Positions 44,241 to 52,740 of a stretch of 64,000 nt of DNA are shown piece after piece. The notes beneath the pieces were generated by a model, which saw only the letters and a list, made by a program, of their open reading frames with translations, made no database searches and was not told the DNA's origin. Position 1 is the first letter of the stretch; each line of letters begins with the position of its first letter. Origin of the DNA: Bryobacterales bacterium (GTDB lineage: Bacteria; Acidobacteriota; Terriglobia; Bryobacterales; Bryobacteraceae); contig JADLBD010000117.1 in assembly GCA_020847975.1 (NCBI GenBank), positions 16,688 to 80,687 on the forward strand, read 5' to 3'. Made by a program: the position numbers and the translations under genes.

Positions 44241-46048
44241 TTACTGCGTGCCGCCCGTTGCAATCTGCCCGATGGAGGTTCCCCAATTCGCCAGGATCGT
44301 TCGCGGCGCATTGGGAATGTACTCCGTGGCGAACCACACGTTTCCGTTCTCGTCCGTGGTTGCGGCCGAATAGTCGCCCCAGCGTCCGGTGTTTTCATTG
44401 GTGAACACCGGGTAGCCTGTGAACCCGTCGTCCGGAGCGGCGCCGCCCGCTGCCAGTCTCACCGTTGCTGGAGTGGATGTGGCTGTGAATGTCACATAGG
44501 CTGCGCTCGGATAGACATCCGGTCCCGCCATTGAGAAGCCCATTACGGCCTGCCCACCGCTGCCCACGCCAATCGCTGGAAACAGCAGGCTGTGCCGGTC
44601 GACGGACACGATGCCCTGGTTTACTACTGTGCCGCCCAGTTTCCCTCCGGACCAGTTCGGCTGCACGACAAAGTACGCTGCGCCCACACGAGTCGGTCCG
44701 TTGTCAGGTTTCACCACGGTGTTCAAGGAGGACCAGAGATATCCGGCAGCGAACACCGTCTGCTGCATCCGGTCATCATTGCCGGCGATCAGCGGCAAGT
44801 GTTGCTTGCCTGTCTTCACCCCCAGTCCGCCCGCGAAGATGAAGTCCGCCAGAGGCAACGGTCCATCTTTCTGCTGCGCATCCGGGGGCTGCCCGTACAC
44901 TTGACTATCCAGCACGGCGCTGTGCAGGCTCAGCGCAGGCGCTGCCGATGCCAGCGAACTCGTGTTCGTGAGCGCCCACACCGCAATCCGGTTGTCCAAT
45001 GTTCCCGTGAACTCGAGCGCGCTCAGGAAATATTCCGTTCCTCCATGCGCGGCTTCGAAAGCCTCACTTGGCGGTGTTGTGGCCGGTTGCACCGTGTACG
45101 CCAAGCCTTCGGCCAGAGGAATTCCACTGAATTGCACGGCTGTTGGTAATGTACCTCCAATGAGTGCGGCTTTCGAGAGCGCATAGATCTGCGCTCCATT
45201 GAAGCCCGCCACGAAGATGGGAAACTCATTCGTCGTGATGTAGAAGCCATTCGCGTCAGCTCCAATCAGCGGTGGTCCCCGAAGCACGGGCAGCCGGCGT
45301 GATCCGGCGTGCCGGTGTTGCTCGTCGTGTCCAGCTTGAATACCTTCCACCCTCCCGTTGGAATGCCGGTATCGCTCACGGCAATCATCACCGGCGACGC
45401 GGGCAGGAAGTCGCCGGTCGCGGGGTTCACATCAATTTCCACGATAGTCACGAACCACCGTTGCGACGGCTTATCATATAGGCACTTCGGGTCGCTGGTG
45501 AACGGACCGTACGCTACCGGGGACGTACGAACAATTCCGGGAGCCAGACCGAAAAACTGGTTCATTGGAATGGGATTGGTCAGATTTCCTCCCACAACAC
45601 TCCGCACTCGAAACGCGCTGTTTACGCCCTCCAGGACGGATCCGTTCCCTACCGCCAGGCATTGGTCCGGAGGCTCCGTGCTGAATTGCGTGTCCGCATA
45701 ACTGCCAGAGCCTGCCAGCCGCTGGCCGGCGTGCGTGAGGCCCGGAAACCCGGTCAGCCCGGAGGCCGCCGATAAGGGAAGACTGGCCGGCCGCGGCACA
45801 TGCGCTGCCGGTACTCGAGCCCGGCTGGCATTGCCGCCGCGGATCAGTTTGTCGAATTTCGAGTCTTCTTCGGGGCTCCGGCGAGTCTCCAGCCCCGTCG
45901 CGGTTGTGGCGGAACCGCCGCCGGCTGCGAGAGAAGTTCGGCCAACAAACTGTACTGGTCTTATGTTCACCCTCACTTGTGCGAAGGCGGAAGGAAGTTG
46001 CCACATTGCGACGGAAGTAAGCAGCGCGGCAACAAATTGTTGTGTCAT
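44241..46048 (-). pseudogene. Secreted protein of unknown function, broken by a 1-base deletion
   Basis: Two frames form one gene. The first (46048 to 45266) begins with a signal peptide (MTQQFVAALLTSVAMWQL, cleaved near AFAQ) and ends CFGDHR-stop. The second continues from about 45270 with PLIGADANGFYITTNEF. Adding one C to the CC run near 45270-45272 gives GDHPLIGADANG and a protein of about 600 aa. The body has strand-rich blocks such as GFYITTNEFPIFV and WGDYSAATTDENGNVWF, suggesting a beta-propeller-like extracellular protein. It may be a real pseudogene or a sequencing error in the C run. Confidence 0.8.
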
Positions 46049-46118
46049 CGAGAACCCTCCTCTGGTCGGATTTCACAAAGGTAAGCAAATTTTCCACGCG
46101 ACAAGCGTCTCAGTTCCA

Positions 46119-46691
46119 TTACCCCCTTTGCCTCGCGTTCCTCGCTACATGGAAAATAATCGCCAGGTGGATCCCAATCGCCAGTCCCAACCCCGCCAAG
46201 TGTTCCACCGCGCTCCCTTCGATCCTCCAAACAGAGTAAGTTCCCAACGGTAGAAACAGCGCCAGGCTCGTCCATAATCCCGGGTTGTAGACGCGCTTCC
46301 TCAGCGTCATCCCAACGTGACTCACCCCGTTTACCAGCGGCAGATACACGGCCAACAGACCCCATCCCGCTCCATAGTAGAACGCGGCGTACAAAGCCAG
46401 CAGGTCGACGCCCCACACTCCGCCGATATTGATCCACAGGATGGCACGGTCTCCCAGCACCTCCTTCCCGCGTCCGAACATTGCATTCGCAAAATGTTTG
46501 AATCTCCCCTCCGCGTGCTCCTCGTACTGATGGATCATGTAGACGGGCAGTTGAAGAAACACGAGGAACGCGGCAAAACCGAGACCCCGCAGCAGGAACG
46601 GACTGAGGGCAAGCAGCACGGCGGCCGCGGGCAACGTGGTTCGCGACCAGTAGCGGAGAAACCACGCTTCGAATCGGTATCCTTGGTCCAT
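46119..46691 (-). CDS. HXXEE-domain membrane protein
   Basis: A protein of about 190 aa starting at ATG 46691 (MDQGYRFEAWFLRYW); a start 12 codons further up is possible but overlaps the previous gene more. It has about five hydrophobic segments and the motif YMIHQYEEHAEGRF, the HXXEE signature. Function of the family is unknown, with a metal-dependent membrane enzyme suspected. It overlaps the 3' end of the GT-C-like gene by up to 156 bases, which suggests that the end of that frame is not original. Confidence 0.75.
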   Translation of the reverse strand: MDQGYRFEAWFLRYWSRTTLPAAAVLLALSPFLLRGLGFAAFLVFLQLPVYMIHQYEEHAEGRFKHFANAMFGRGKEVLGDRAILWINIGGVWGVDLLALYAAFYYGAGWGLLAVYLPLVNGVSHVGMTLRKRVYNPGLWTSLALFLPLGTYSVWRIEGSAVEHLAGLGLAIGIHLAIIFHVARNARQRG

Positions 46692-48220
46692 GGGTATTCG
46701 CAAGGGCTGGCGCAGCCCTCCCGACATGACAGCACATCCGGCCTCACGGCCACCACAACGTCGCTTAACTGGCCGTGATAAACAACCTTCAACCCTTCCC
46801 GTTCGAGAAACTCCCGGTCCAGGACAGCATGAAGCACATAGGCCGCCTTTCCACGCGGCGGTGCAGTCGGAGCCGCACTGCTAAACTCTGTGAAACGTTC
46901 CCGGCCGGAGAGCGTCCGGTAAAAATTCAGCGCCGCCACATACATCCAGCTTGTTCCAACATCCTGAACTCCATAAGTGTGGTTGTAGTAAGAAAGCACC
47001 GGATATACCTGGTTTACTTCCGCATCCCATTTCCATTCCTTGAAATAACTCAGACGTAGACAGAACAGGAAGTAACTTGCGGTGAACCCCATCACCGCAA
47101 TCAACCCCGCCCGTGTGCACCTTCCCGCAACCCCCGGCGTGGTCATCTCCACGGCGATGGCCGCCATCAGCGTAAATAGAGGGACAAAGAAGATCGCTGT
47201 GCGCTCTTTGGGCAACAGCAGGTGAAACAACCGGAAGGCGAGCCAGTGCATCGACAGCGCCGTCACGAAGATGGCTGCCGCCACTCCGCCGAATACCGCC
47301 AAACGACGGATGTGCGGATCCGCAAAAATCCTGATGTTTCGTGCAATCAGCCCAATCTGCCACAGGCACAACACCCCAAACAACGGCAGCACGGCCGGCC
47401 GGCAGAGTTGCAGAATCCGGAAAACCCACGGATTGGCCAAGTGAGGATTCAACTGGTAGAACGACGACTCGACAATTCCTCCGAAGGTCTCGCCGAGCGA
47501 AGATGCGCCGAACCACAATTGGCCCTTGGGCCAGTGAGCCAGGGTTGATGCCGTGAAGAGTAGGCTCACTCCCATGGCAGGCAGCGCGGCAAGTGTCAAC
47601 AAACGCACGCCTGTTCCGCGAGGTCCGCGCGAAGAGGTCCAGAGGAACAGAAACAGCAGCGCAGCCGCATCCACGAACGCGAAAGAAAAATTCGCGGCAA
47701 AGGAAAGCGCCAGACACGCCGAAGCAGCCGCGCGCCACTTGTTCCCGCTTGCCCCGTCTTCGTGCGCTGTGCATGCGATGGCGCACAACAGGAATCCCAA
47801 CGCCAAGCCGTAACCGCGCGCCGCCACCAGGTAATCAAGAATGAACGGATTGAAAACAAGACACGCCAGCAGTATCCACTGCCGCATTACAGTCCGTGCA
47901 ATCATCCGGCACAGGCAATACGAGGCGACCGTGTAGAGGATTGCGCCGCCAATCGCCGGCAGGCGCACCGTGAACTGTGAGGCTCCAAACAACGAGACAG
48001 CCAACCGCATCAACATCGAGTTCAGCAGATGATTGTTCGATGCCGGCGCCCAGTGCGAAGCCGAAGAGGGAGCTACCCAACTGAGAAACGTATCCGCTTC
48101 ATCAATGGTGATCGACTGCGTGGCCGCGCGCGCCACTACCACCACGAGGGCGGCCGCCGCCGTGCACACCAGGAGCGCAGGTTGACGCTGGAATGGGTTG
48201 GCTCGCATGAACAGCGGCAT
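46535..48220 (-). CDS. GT-C-like polytopic membrane glycosyltransferase
   Basis: About 561 aa from ATG 48220 (ATG 48208 is also possible; upstream sequence is basic and not protein-like). It has some 10-12 hydrophobic segments and an acidic site in the first outer loop (SITIDEADTFLSWV), as in dolichyl-phosphate/undecaprenyl-dependent GT-C enzymes of the ArnT/PMT type. A large soluble C-terminal part follows. After VVVAVRPDVLSCREG the last 45 residues are Cys/Pro/Arg rich and overlap the HXXEE gene, so the natural end may have been lost. The sugar acceptor is unknown. It reads away from the kdp locus. Confidence 0.65.
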   Translation of the reverse strand: MPLFMRANPFQRQPALLVCTAAAALVVVVARAATQSITIDEADTFLSWVAPSSASHWAPASNNHLLNSMLMRLAVSLFGASQFTVRLPAIGGAILYTVASYCLCRMIARTVMRQWILLACLVFNPFILDYLVAARGYGLALGFLLCAIACTAHEDGASGNKWRAAASACLALSFAANFSFAFVDAAALLFLFLWTSSRGPRGTGVRLLTLAALPAMGVSLLFTASTLAHWPKGQLWFGASSLGETFGGIVESSFYQLNPHLANPWVFRILQLCRPAVLPLFGVLCLWQIGLIARNIRIFADPHIRRLAVFGGVAAAIFVTALSMHWLAFRLFHLLLPKERTAIFFVPLFTLMAAIAVEMTTPGVAGRCTRAGLIAVMGFTASYFLFCLRLSYFKEWKWDAEVNQVYPVLSYYNHTYGVQDVGTSWMYVAALNFYRTLSGRERFTEFSSAAPTAPPRGKAAYVLHAVLDREFLEREGLKVVYHGQLSDVVVAVRPDVLSCREGCASPCEYPWTKDTDSKRGFSATGREPRCPRPPCCLPSVRSCCGVSVLPRSSCFFNCPST

Positions 48221-48332
48221 GCTTGCGCCGCTAGTCCAAAGACCTTGGGAATGGCGCCGCCAACTACACCGTCCATCAAAAAAGAGACGCCTGACTGCTG
48301 TCCGAAGTGCGAATTTCCTAAAATGTCCATGA

Positions 48333-49778
48333 GTGCAAGCACGCTTTGTGATCCGGCTTACGGCATCCGTGGGAGGCGTGGCTATCATCACGGCCGCCGC
48401 CATTCGTCTCATCCCGGACAATCCAACCGCCGTCGGTTTCGCCTATCTCTTGTTCGTTCTCATCCTCGCCAGCACCTGGGGGTTTGTCGAGGCTTCCGTC
48501 TCCTCCGTCCTTTCCACGCTGGCATTCAATTTCTTCTTCTTTCCTCCAGTCGGCGCGTTCACCATCTATGACCCCCAGAATTGGGTCGCCCTGTTCAGTT
48601 TCCTCGCCACATCCCTGATTGCCAGCAGGCTGTCCGGCAAAGCGCGGCGGCAGGCGCGAGAAGCCATCGAGCGCCAGCAGGACGTGGAACGCCTCTACTC
48701 CTTCAGCCGGGCGATTCTCCTGATGGATGAAAGCAAACCATTCCCCAGGCAACTGGCGCAGAGGCTATCCGAAGTGTTTGCGCTGGACGCTGTCGTGCTC
48801 TACGACCGCCTGGAGGATACCGTATACCGCGCCGGCCCCTCGGAACTCGAGGGCCTCTATGATCAATTGCGCGAGGCGGCGCTCAACGGCACCACCTTTA
48901 CCGATCCCCCAAAATGCCGCGTCATTACCGCTGTCCGGCTCGGTTCCGAACCCATCGCGGCACTCGCCCTGCAAGGCGTGTCGATGCCGGATTCCGTTCT
49001 CCAAGGCATCGCCAACCTCGTTGCAATCGGACTCGAGCGCGCCCGCGCGCAGGAACTCGCGCACCAGGTCGAAGCCGCCAACCGCAGCGAGCAACTGCGC
49101 ACCACCCTCATCGATGCCATGGCGCACGAACTCAAAACCCCGCTCACTTCGATCAAGGCGGCCACCACGGCTCTGCTGGCCGAGCTTGACCAGCCCTCCG
49201 AAAGCCGGACGGAGTTGTTGAGAATCGCCGGCGAGGAGGCAGAGCATCTCCAGCAACTCATCGACGATGCCATCGACATGGCGCGTCTCGACAAAGCCCA
49301 GATCACCATTCAGCCGCAAACCGGCGACCTCGCGCGCGCCGTTCGCGACGTCATTGCCTCCTTGCGCGACAAAGTGGAGGACCGCATCATTGAAGTTGTA
49401 TGCCCGCCCGGTTTTCCCTCCGTTGCCTTCGATCCGGACCTGCTCAAACTCGCCGTGAAGCAAGTCTTGGATAATGCCCTGAAATACTCGCCTCCGGACA
49501 CCGCGGTGACCATCCGGCTGGAAGAAAACGGTGGTCTGATTACCCTGGATATCACAGACCTCGGCAAAGGTATCCCCGTCCAAGAGCAGAACCGCATCTT
49601 CGAGCGCTATTACAGGAGTCCTTCCGCCCATCACCTCGTGCCGGGCACCGGCCTCGGACTCAGCATCGCCCATCGCATCGTGAAAGCTCATAATGGGGAT
49701 CTGACTGTCCTCAGCCGCCCGGGAAGCACGACCTTCCGCATAACCTTACCGCTTGTGTCGATTGGAGCCGGCAAGTGA
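48333..49778 (+). CDS. kdpD: KdpD-type sensor histidine kinase lacking the KdpD-N and USP domains
   Basis: A 481-aa protein with a GTG start at 48333. Residues about 8-100 form the four-helix DUF4118 membrane part of KdpD (FAYLLFVLILASTWGFVEA; FNFFFFPPVGAFTI). A GAF-like part follows (about 110-230), then HisKA with AMAHELKTPLTS (about 265-276) and HATPase with ALKYSPPD, DLGKGIP and GTGLGLSIAHRI. The usual N-terminal KdpD and USP domains (about 380 aa) are missing; two separate genes downstream of kdpC carry them. It senses K+ limitation or ionic strength and phosphorylates KdpE. Its stop overlaps the kdpE start. Confidence 0.92.
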   Translation: MQARFVIRLTASVGGVAIITAAAIRLIPDNPTAVGFAYLLFVLILASTWGFVEASVSSVLSTLAFNFFFFPPVGAFTIYDPQNWVALFSFLATSLIASRLSGKARRQAREAIERQQDVERLYSFSRAILLMDESKPFPRQLAQRLSEVFALDAVVLYDRLEDTVYRAGPSELEGLYDQLREAALNGTTFTDPPKCRVITAVRLGSEPIAALALQGVSMPDSVLQGIANLVAIGLERARAQELAHQVEAANRSEQLRTTLIDAMAHELKTPLTSIKAATTALLAELDQPSESRTELLRIAGEEAEHLQQLIDDAIDMARLDKAQITIQPQTGDLARAVRDVIASLRDKVEDRIIEVVCPPGFPSVAFDPDLLKLAVKQVLDNALKYSPPDTAVTIRLEENGGLITLDITDLGKGIPVQEQNRIFERYYRSPSAHHLVPGTGLGLSIAHRIVKAHNGDLTVLSRPGSTTFRITLPLVSIGAGK

Positions 49779-50476
49779 GCGCCGCAAGAATCCTCGTGGT
49801 CGACGATCAGCCCCAGATCAGGCGCATCATGCGCGCCACGCTCACCGCCGCGGGCTACGAAATCGATGATTGCAAGACCGGCGAAGAAGCCCTGGAGAAA
49901 GTCCGTGACTTCCGGCCCGATCTTGTCCTGCTTGATGTCAACATGCCGGGCATTGGCGGTCTCGCCGCCTGCCGCGCCATCCGTGCGGACACGAACATCG
50001 CCATCATTATGCTCACCGTGCGCAATTCCGAAACCGATAAGGTGGAGGCGCTCGACGCCGGAGCCGATGACTTCGTCGCCAAGCCCTTTAGCACCCCCGA
50101 ACTCCTGGCGCGCATCCGGGCTGCTTTGCGCCGCGTTCCCGCGCAGTCCGCCCCTGCTAAGATCCATTTTGGAGTCCTGGAAATCGACTTCACTGCCAGG
50201 ACCGTGACCCGCGGCGGCAAGTCATCGCATCTCACCCCGAAAGAACTCGACTTACTTCGCTATCTCACTCAGCACACCAACGAAGCCGTCTCTCATCGCG
50301 AACTGTTGCAGGCCGTCTGGGGGCCTGATTACGGAGATCAGGTCGATTACCTCCGCGTCTTCATCAAGAACTTGCGGAAGAAGATAGAACGCAACCCCGA
50401 GAGTCCGGAATTCATTACAACCGAACCATGGGTCGGCTACCGATTTAACTCCCCGCCGGCGCCCTCATCTTCATAA
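49775..50476 (+). CDS. kdpE: KdpE response regulator
   Basis: A 233-aa OmpR-family regulator. GTG start at 49775 overlaps the kinase stop (GTGA). The receiver holds DDQPQ near the N-terminus and the phosphoacceptor Asp in PDLVLLDVNMPG (about 47-58); the DNA-binding part is a winged helix (HLTPKELDLLRYLTQH, VDYLRVFIKNLRKKIE). It should activate kdpFABC when K+ is low. Three 11-bp repeats that could be its operator start at its stop codon. Confidence 0.93.
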   Translation: MSAARILVVDDQPQIRRIMRATLTAAGYEIDDCKTGEEALEKVRDFRPDLVLLDVNMPGIGGLAACRAIRADTNIAIIMLTVRNSETDKVEALDAGADDFVAKPFSTPELLARIRAALRRVPAQSAPAKIHFGVLEIDFTARTVTRGGKSSHLTPKELDLLRYLTQHTNEAVSHRELLQAVWGPDYGDQVDYLRVFIKNLRKKIERNPESPEFITTEPWVGYRFNSPPAPSSS

Positions 50477-50508
50477 CTTCTTCATGTCTTCTCTATGACT
50501 TCTTCAGG
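50476..50508 (+). promoter_or_regulatory. Three tandem 11-bp repeats, candidate KdpE operator
   Basis: ACTTCTTCATG, TCTTCTCTATG and ACTTCTTCAGG lie end to end with the CTTCT core recurring every 11 bases (50477, 50488, 50499). OmpR-family regulators bind tandem direct repeats spaced about one helix turn. The site is in the only gap of the locus, between kdpE and the first small gene, so it is well placed to control the structural genes. Confidence 0.6.
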
Positions 50509-50531
50509 GGTTTCCTCTTACTCTTGCAGGT

Positions 50532-50765
50532 GTGGAGACACGGAACGACATTTCACTTGCCCTGGAAAAGCACCTTCAACCTGTCATCGGGCTCCCCTCG
50601 GAAACCACTGCCCAGCCGGCGCTCCACATCAGCGTCATCCTCACATCGTTTGAGGCCGCTGTGGTCATCGGCGGCAGAAGGCGACTGTGGCCCAGGGAGG
50701 AATCCCGCCTGGCGCGCCAATTGCGCCGCGCCGGACACAGCGCCATTCTCACCGAAATGGAGTAA
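50532..50765 (+). CDS. Small hypothetical protein in the kdp operon
   Basis: A 77-aa frame from GTG 50532. It is a mixed alpha/beta sequence: LHISVILTSFEAAVVIGG, then REESRLARQLRRAGH. No membrane segment or known domain. It lies between the candidate operator and the two tiny membrane genes, 5 bases from the next ATG. It could be a small regulator of the transporter; nothing in the sequence proves this. Confidence 0.5.
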   Translation: METRNDISLALEKHLQPVIGLPSETTAQPALHISVILTSFEAAVVIGGRRRLWPREESRLARQLRRAGHSAILTEME

Positions 50766-50770
50766 GTCCC

Positions 50771-50854
50771 ATGCCCGACTTCTTCTTCGCAACCCTCGGC
50801 TGCGTGTTCTTGCTGCTTTGCTGGGCCTTCGTGAAGGCCTGTGAAAAGCTCTAG
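50771..50854 (+). CDS. 27-aa hydrophobic peptide in the kdp operon
   Basis: Begins MPDFFFATLGCVFLLLC and ends KACEKL; one membrane helix. Very short single-helix genes of this kind with a C-terminal (Y/F)V..C(D/E)(R/K)L are often found directly before kdpF in acidobacteria and actinobacteria. It lies 10 bases before kdpF. It may stabilise the Kdp complex as KdpF does; inferred from place and size. Confidence 0.65.
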   Translation: MPDFFFATLGCVFLLLCWAFVKACEKL

Positions 50855-50864
50855 GAGGACCGTC

Positions 50865-50948
50865 ATGGATTACGTGATCGCCGGCATTGCATCGCTTGGC
50901 CTCTTCCTTTACCTGATCTATGCGCTGCTCCGGCCAGAGAAGTTTTAG
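50865..50948 (+). CDS. kdpF: KdpF, small stabilising subunit of the K+ ATPase
   Basis: A 27-aa protein, MDYVIAGIASLGLFLYLIYA then LLRPEKF, matching the KdpF pattern with its single helix and RPE(K/R)F tail. AGGAGG lies about 8 bases before the ATG. It binds lipid-facing sides of KdpA/KdpB and stabilises the complex. It ends 9 bases before kdpA. Confidence 0.93.
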   Translation: MDYVIAGIASLGLFLYLIYALLRPEKF

Positions 50949-50957
50949 GAGGCTTCC

Positions 50958-52724
50958 GTGACCAACATCGGCATTCTTCAGATCACTGTTTTCTTCGCGC
51001 TCGTCTTTGCCTGCACGAAACCACTCGGGATGTTTATGGCCAAAGTGTTCAATGGGGAACGCACGTTTCTGCACCCTCCTTTGCGTTGGCTCGAAGTTCT
51101 TACGTATAAGATCGCCGGCGTCAGCGAACAAACCGAGCAGCGCTGGACTACCTACGCCGCCTCTTTGCTCAGCTTCAGCATCTTCGGCTTCCTGCTCGTG
51201 TATCTCATCCAGCGTCTCCAGGGTTTGCTCCCCTTCAATCCGCAACACTTCAACGCCGCCAATGTAAGCCCGGACCTCGCGTTCAATACAGCCGTCAGTT
51301 TCACGACAAACACCAACTGGCAGGCCTATTCCGGCGAGTCCACGCTTAGCTACTTCGTGCAGATGGCCGCCCTCACCGTACAGAATTTCGCCTCCGCCGC
51401 CGCGGGTATCGCCGTCGCCATCGCTCTGGTGCGCGGTTTCGCCCGGCAAGAAAAGAAAACGATTGGCAACTTCTGGGTCGATGTGACGCGCTGCTCCATT
51501 TACATCCTCTTACCCATAGCCGCGGCGGCATGCCTGTTTCTGGTTTCCCAGGGCGTCGTTCAGAACCTGAAACCGTACACCGAGGCAACCACGCTCGAAG
51601 GCGCAAAGCAGGTGATCGCTCAGGGCCCCGTTGCCTCGCAGGAGGCGGTCAAGGAACTGGGAACGAACGGCGGCGGCTTCTTCAATGCCAACTCCTCCCA
51701 CCCCTTCGAGAACCCGGCGCCGCTCACCAACTTATTCGAAATGTTCCTGATGTTTGCTATCTCCGCCGGACTTACTTACACGTTCGGAGAGATGGCGGGG
51801 GATACAAGGCAGGGATGGGCTGTCTTCGCCGCCATGTCCACCCTGTTCCTCGCCGGTGTCCTGGTTGCCTACTCCTTCGAGCAGGCCGGAAACCCGCTTC
51901 TGGCTAAGCTCGGTATCGAAACGGCCGCCACTCCCGGGCAGCCTGGCGGCAACATGGAGGGGAAAGAAGTCCGCTTCGGAATCGCCAATTCCGCCCTCTT
52001 CGCCACCGTCACCACAGACGCCAGTTGCGGAGCCGTCAACAGCATGCATGACAGCTTCACTCCTATCGGTGGACTCGTCCCACTGTTCAACATCATGACC
52101 GGTGAGGTGATCTTCGGCGGTACGGGCGCCGGACTCTACGGCATGCTGCTCTATTGCATCATCGCCGTCTTCATCGCGGGGCTCATGGTCGGCCGGACAC
52201 CGGAATATCTCGGGAAAAAGATCGAGCAGAAGGAAGTGAAGATGTGCATGATCGCGATTGTCCTCACCGCGTTCAGCATCCTCGTCTTTACAGGCATCAG
52301 CTCCGTCACCGGCTTCCCGGCGCACGGCTATTGGAACCCACCCGGACCAGCCGCCGCCAACATCAACAACAGCGGGCCGCATGGGCTTTCAGAAGTTCTC
52401 TATGCCTATACCAGCGCCACGGGCAACAATGGCAGCGCCTTTGCAGGCATCCATGCAAACACCCCCTGGTATAACCTCTCCATCGGCCTCGCGATGCTGA
52501 TCGGCCGCTTTCTCTTTCTGCTTCCCCTGCTGGCCGTCGCCGGAAGCCTTGCCGCTAAGAAACGGGTCCCCGCCACCAGCGGTACCTTTCCCACGCACGG
52601 TCCTTTGTTTGTCGGCCTGCTTGTGGGCGCCGTCCTCATTGTGGGAGCTCTCACTTTCTTCCCCGCTCTCTCCCTGGGGCCCATCGTCGAGCAGTTTCTC
52701 ATGCTCAACGGGAAACTCTACTGA
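50958..52724 (+). CDS. kdpA: KdpA, K+-translocating channel-like subunit
   Basis: A 588-aa polytopic membrane protein with GTG start (AGGAGG just upstream). It carries the KdpA selectivity-filter stretches, among them [14 protein letters not shown] (about 111-124) and [16 protein letters not shown] (about 238-253), each with a TNT/GFF-like filter, and later [15 protein letters not shown]. It binds K+ from outside and passes it to KdpB. Length is usual for the family. Confidence 0.97.
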   Translation: MTNIGILQITVFFALVFACTKPLGMFMAKVFNGERTFLHPPLRWLEVLTYKIAGVSEQTEQRWTTYAASLLSFSIFGFLLVYLIQRLQGLLPFNPQHFNAANVSPDLAFNTAVSFTTNTNWQAYSGESTLSYFVQMAALTVQNFASAAAGIAVAIALVRGFARQEKKTIGNFWVDVTRCSIYILLPIAAAACLFLVSQGVVQNLKPYTEATTLEGAKQVIAQGPVASQEAVKELGTNGGGFFNANSSHPFENPAPLTNLFEMFLMFAISAGLTYTFGEMAGDTRQGWAVFAAMSTLFLAGVLVAYSFEQAGNPLLAKLGIETAATPGQPGGNMEGKEVRFGIANSALFATVTTDASCGAVNSMHDSFTPIGGLVPLFNIMTGEVIFGGTGAGLYGMLLYCIIAVFIAGLMVGRTPEYLGKKIEQKEVKMCMIAIVLTAFSILVFTGISSVTGFPAHGYWNPPGPAAANINNSGPHGLSEVLYAYTSATGNNGSAFAGIHANTPWYNLSIGLAMLIGRFLFLLPLLAVAGSLAAKKRVPATSGTFPTHGPLFVGLLVGAVLIVGALTFFPALSLGPIVEQFLMLNGKLY

Positions 52725-52740
52725 TTCACGCAGGACTGAC

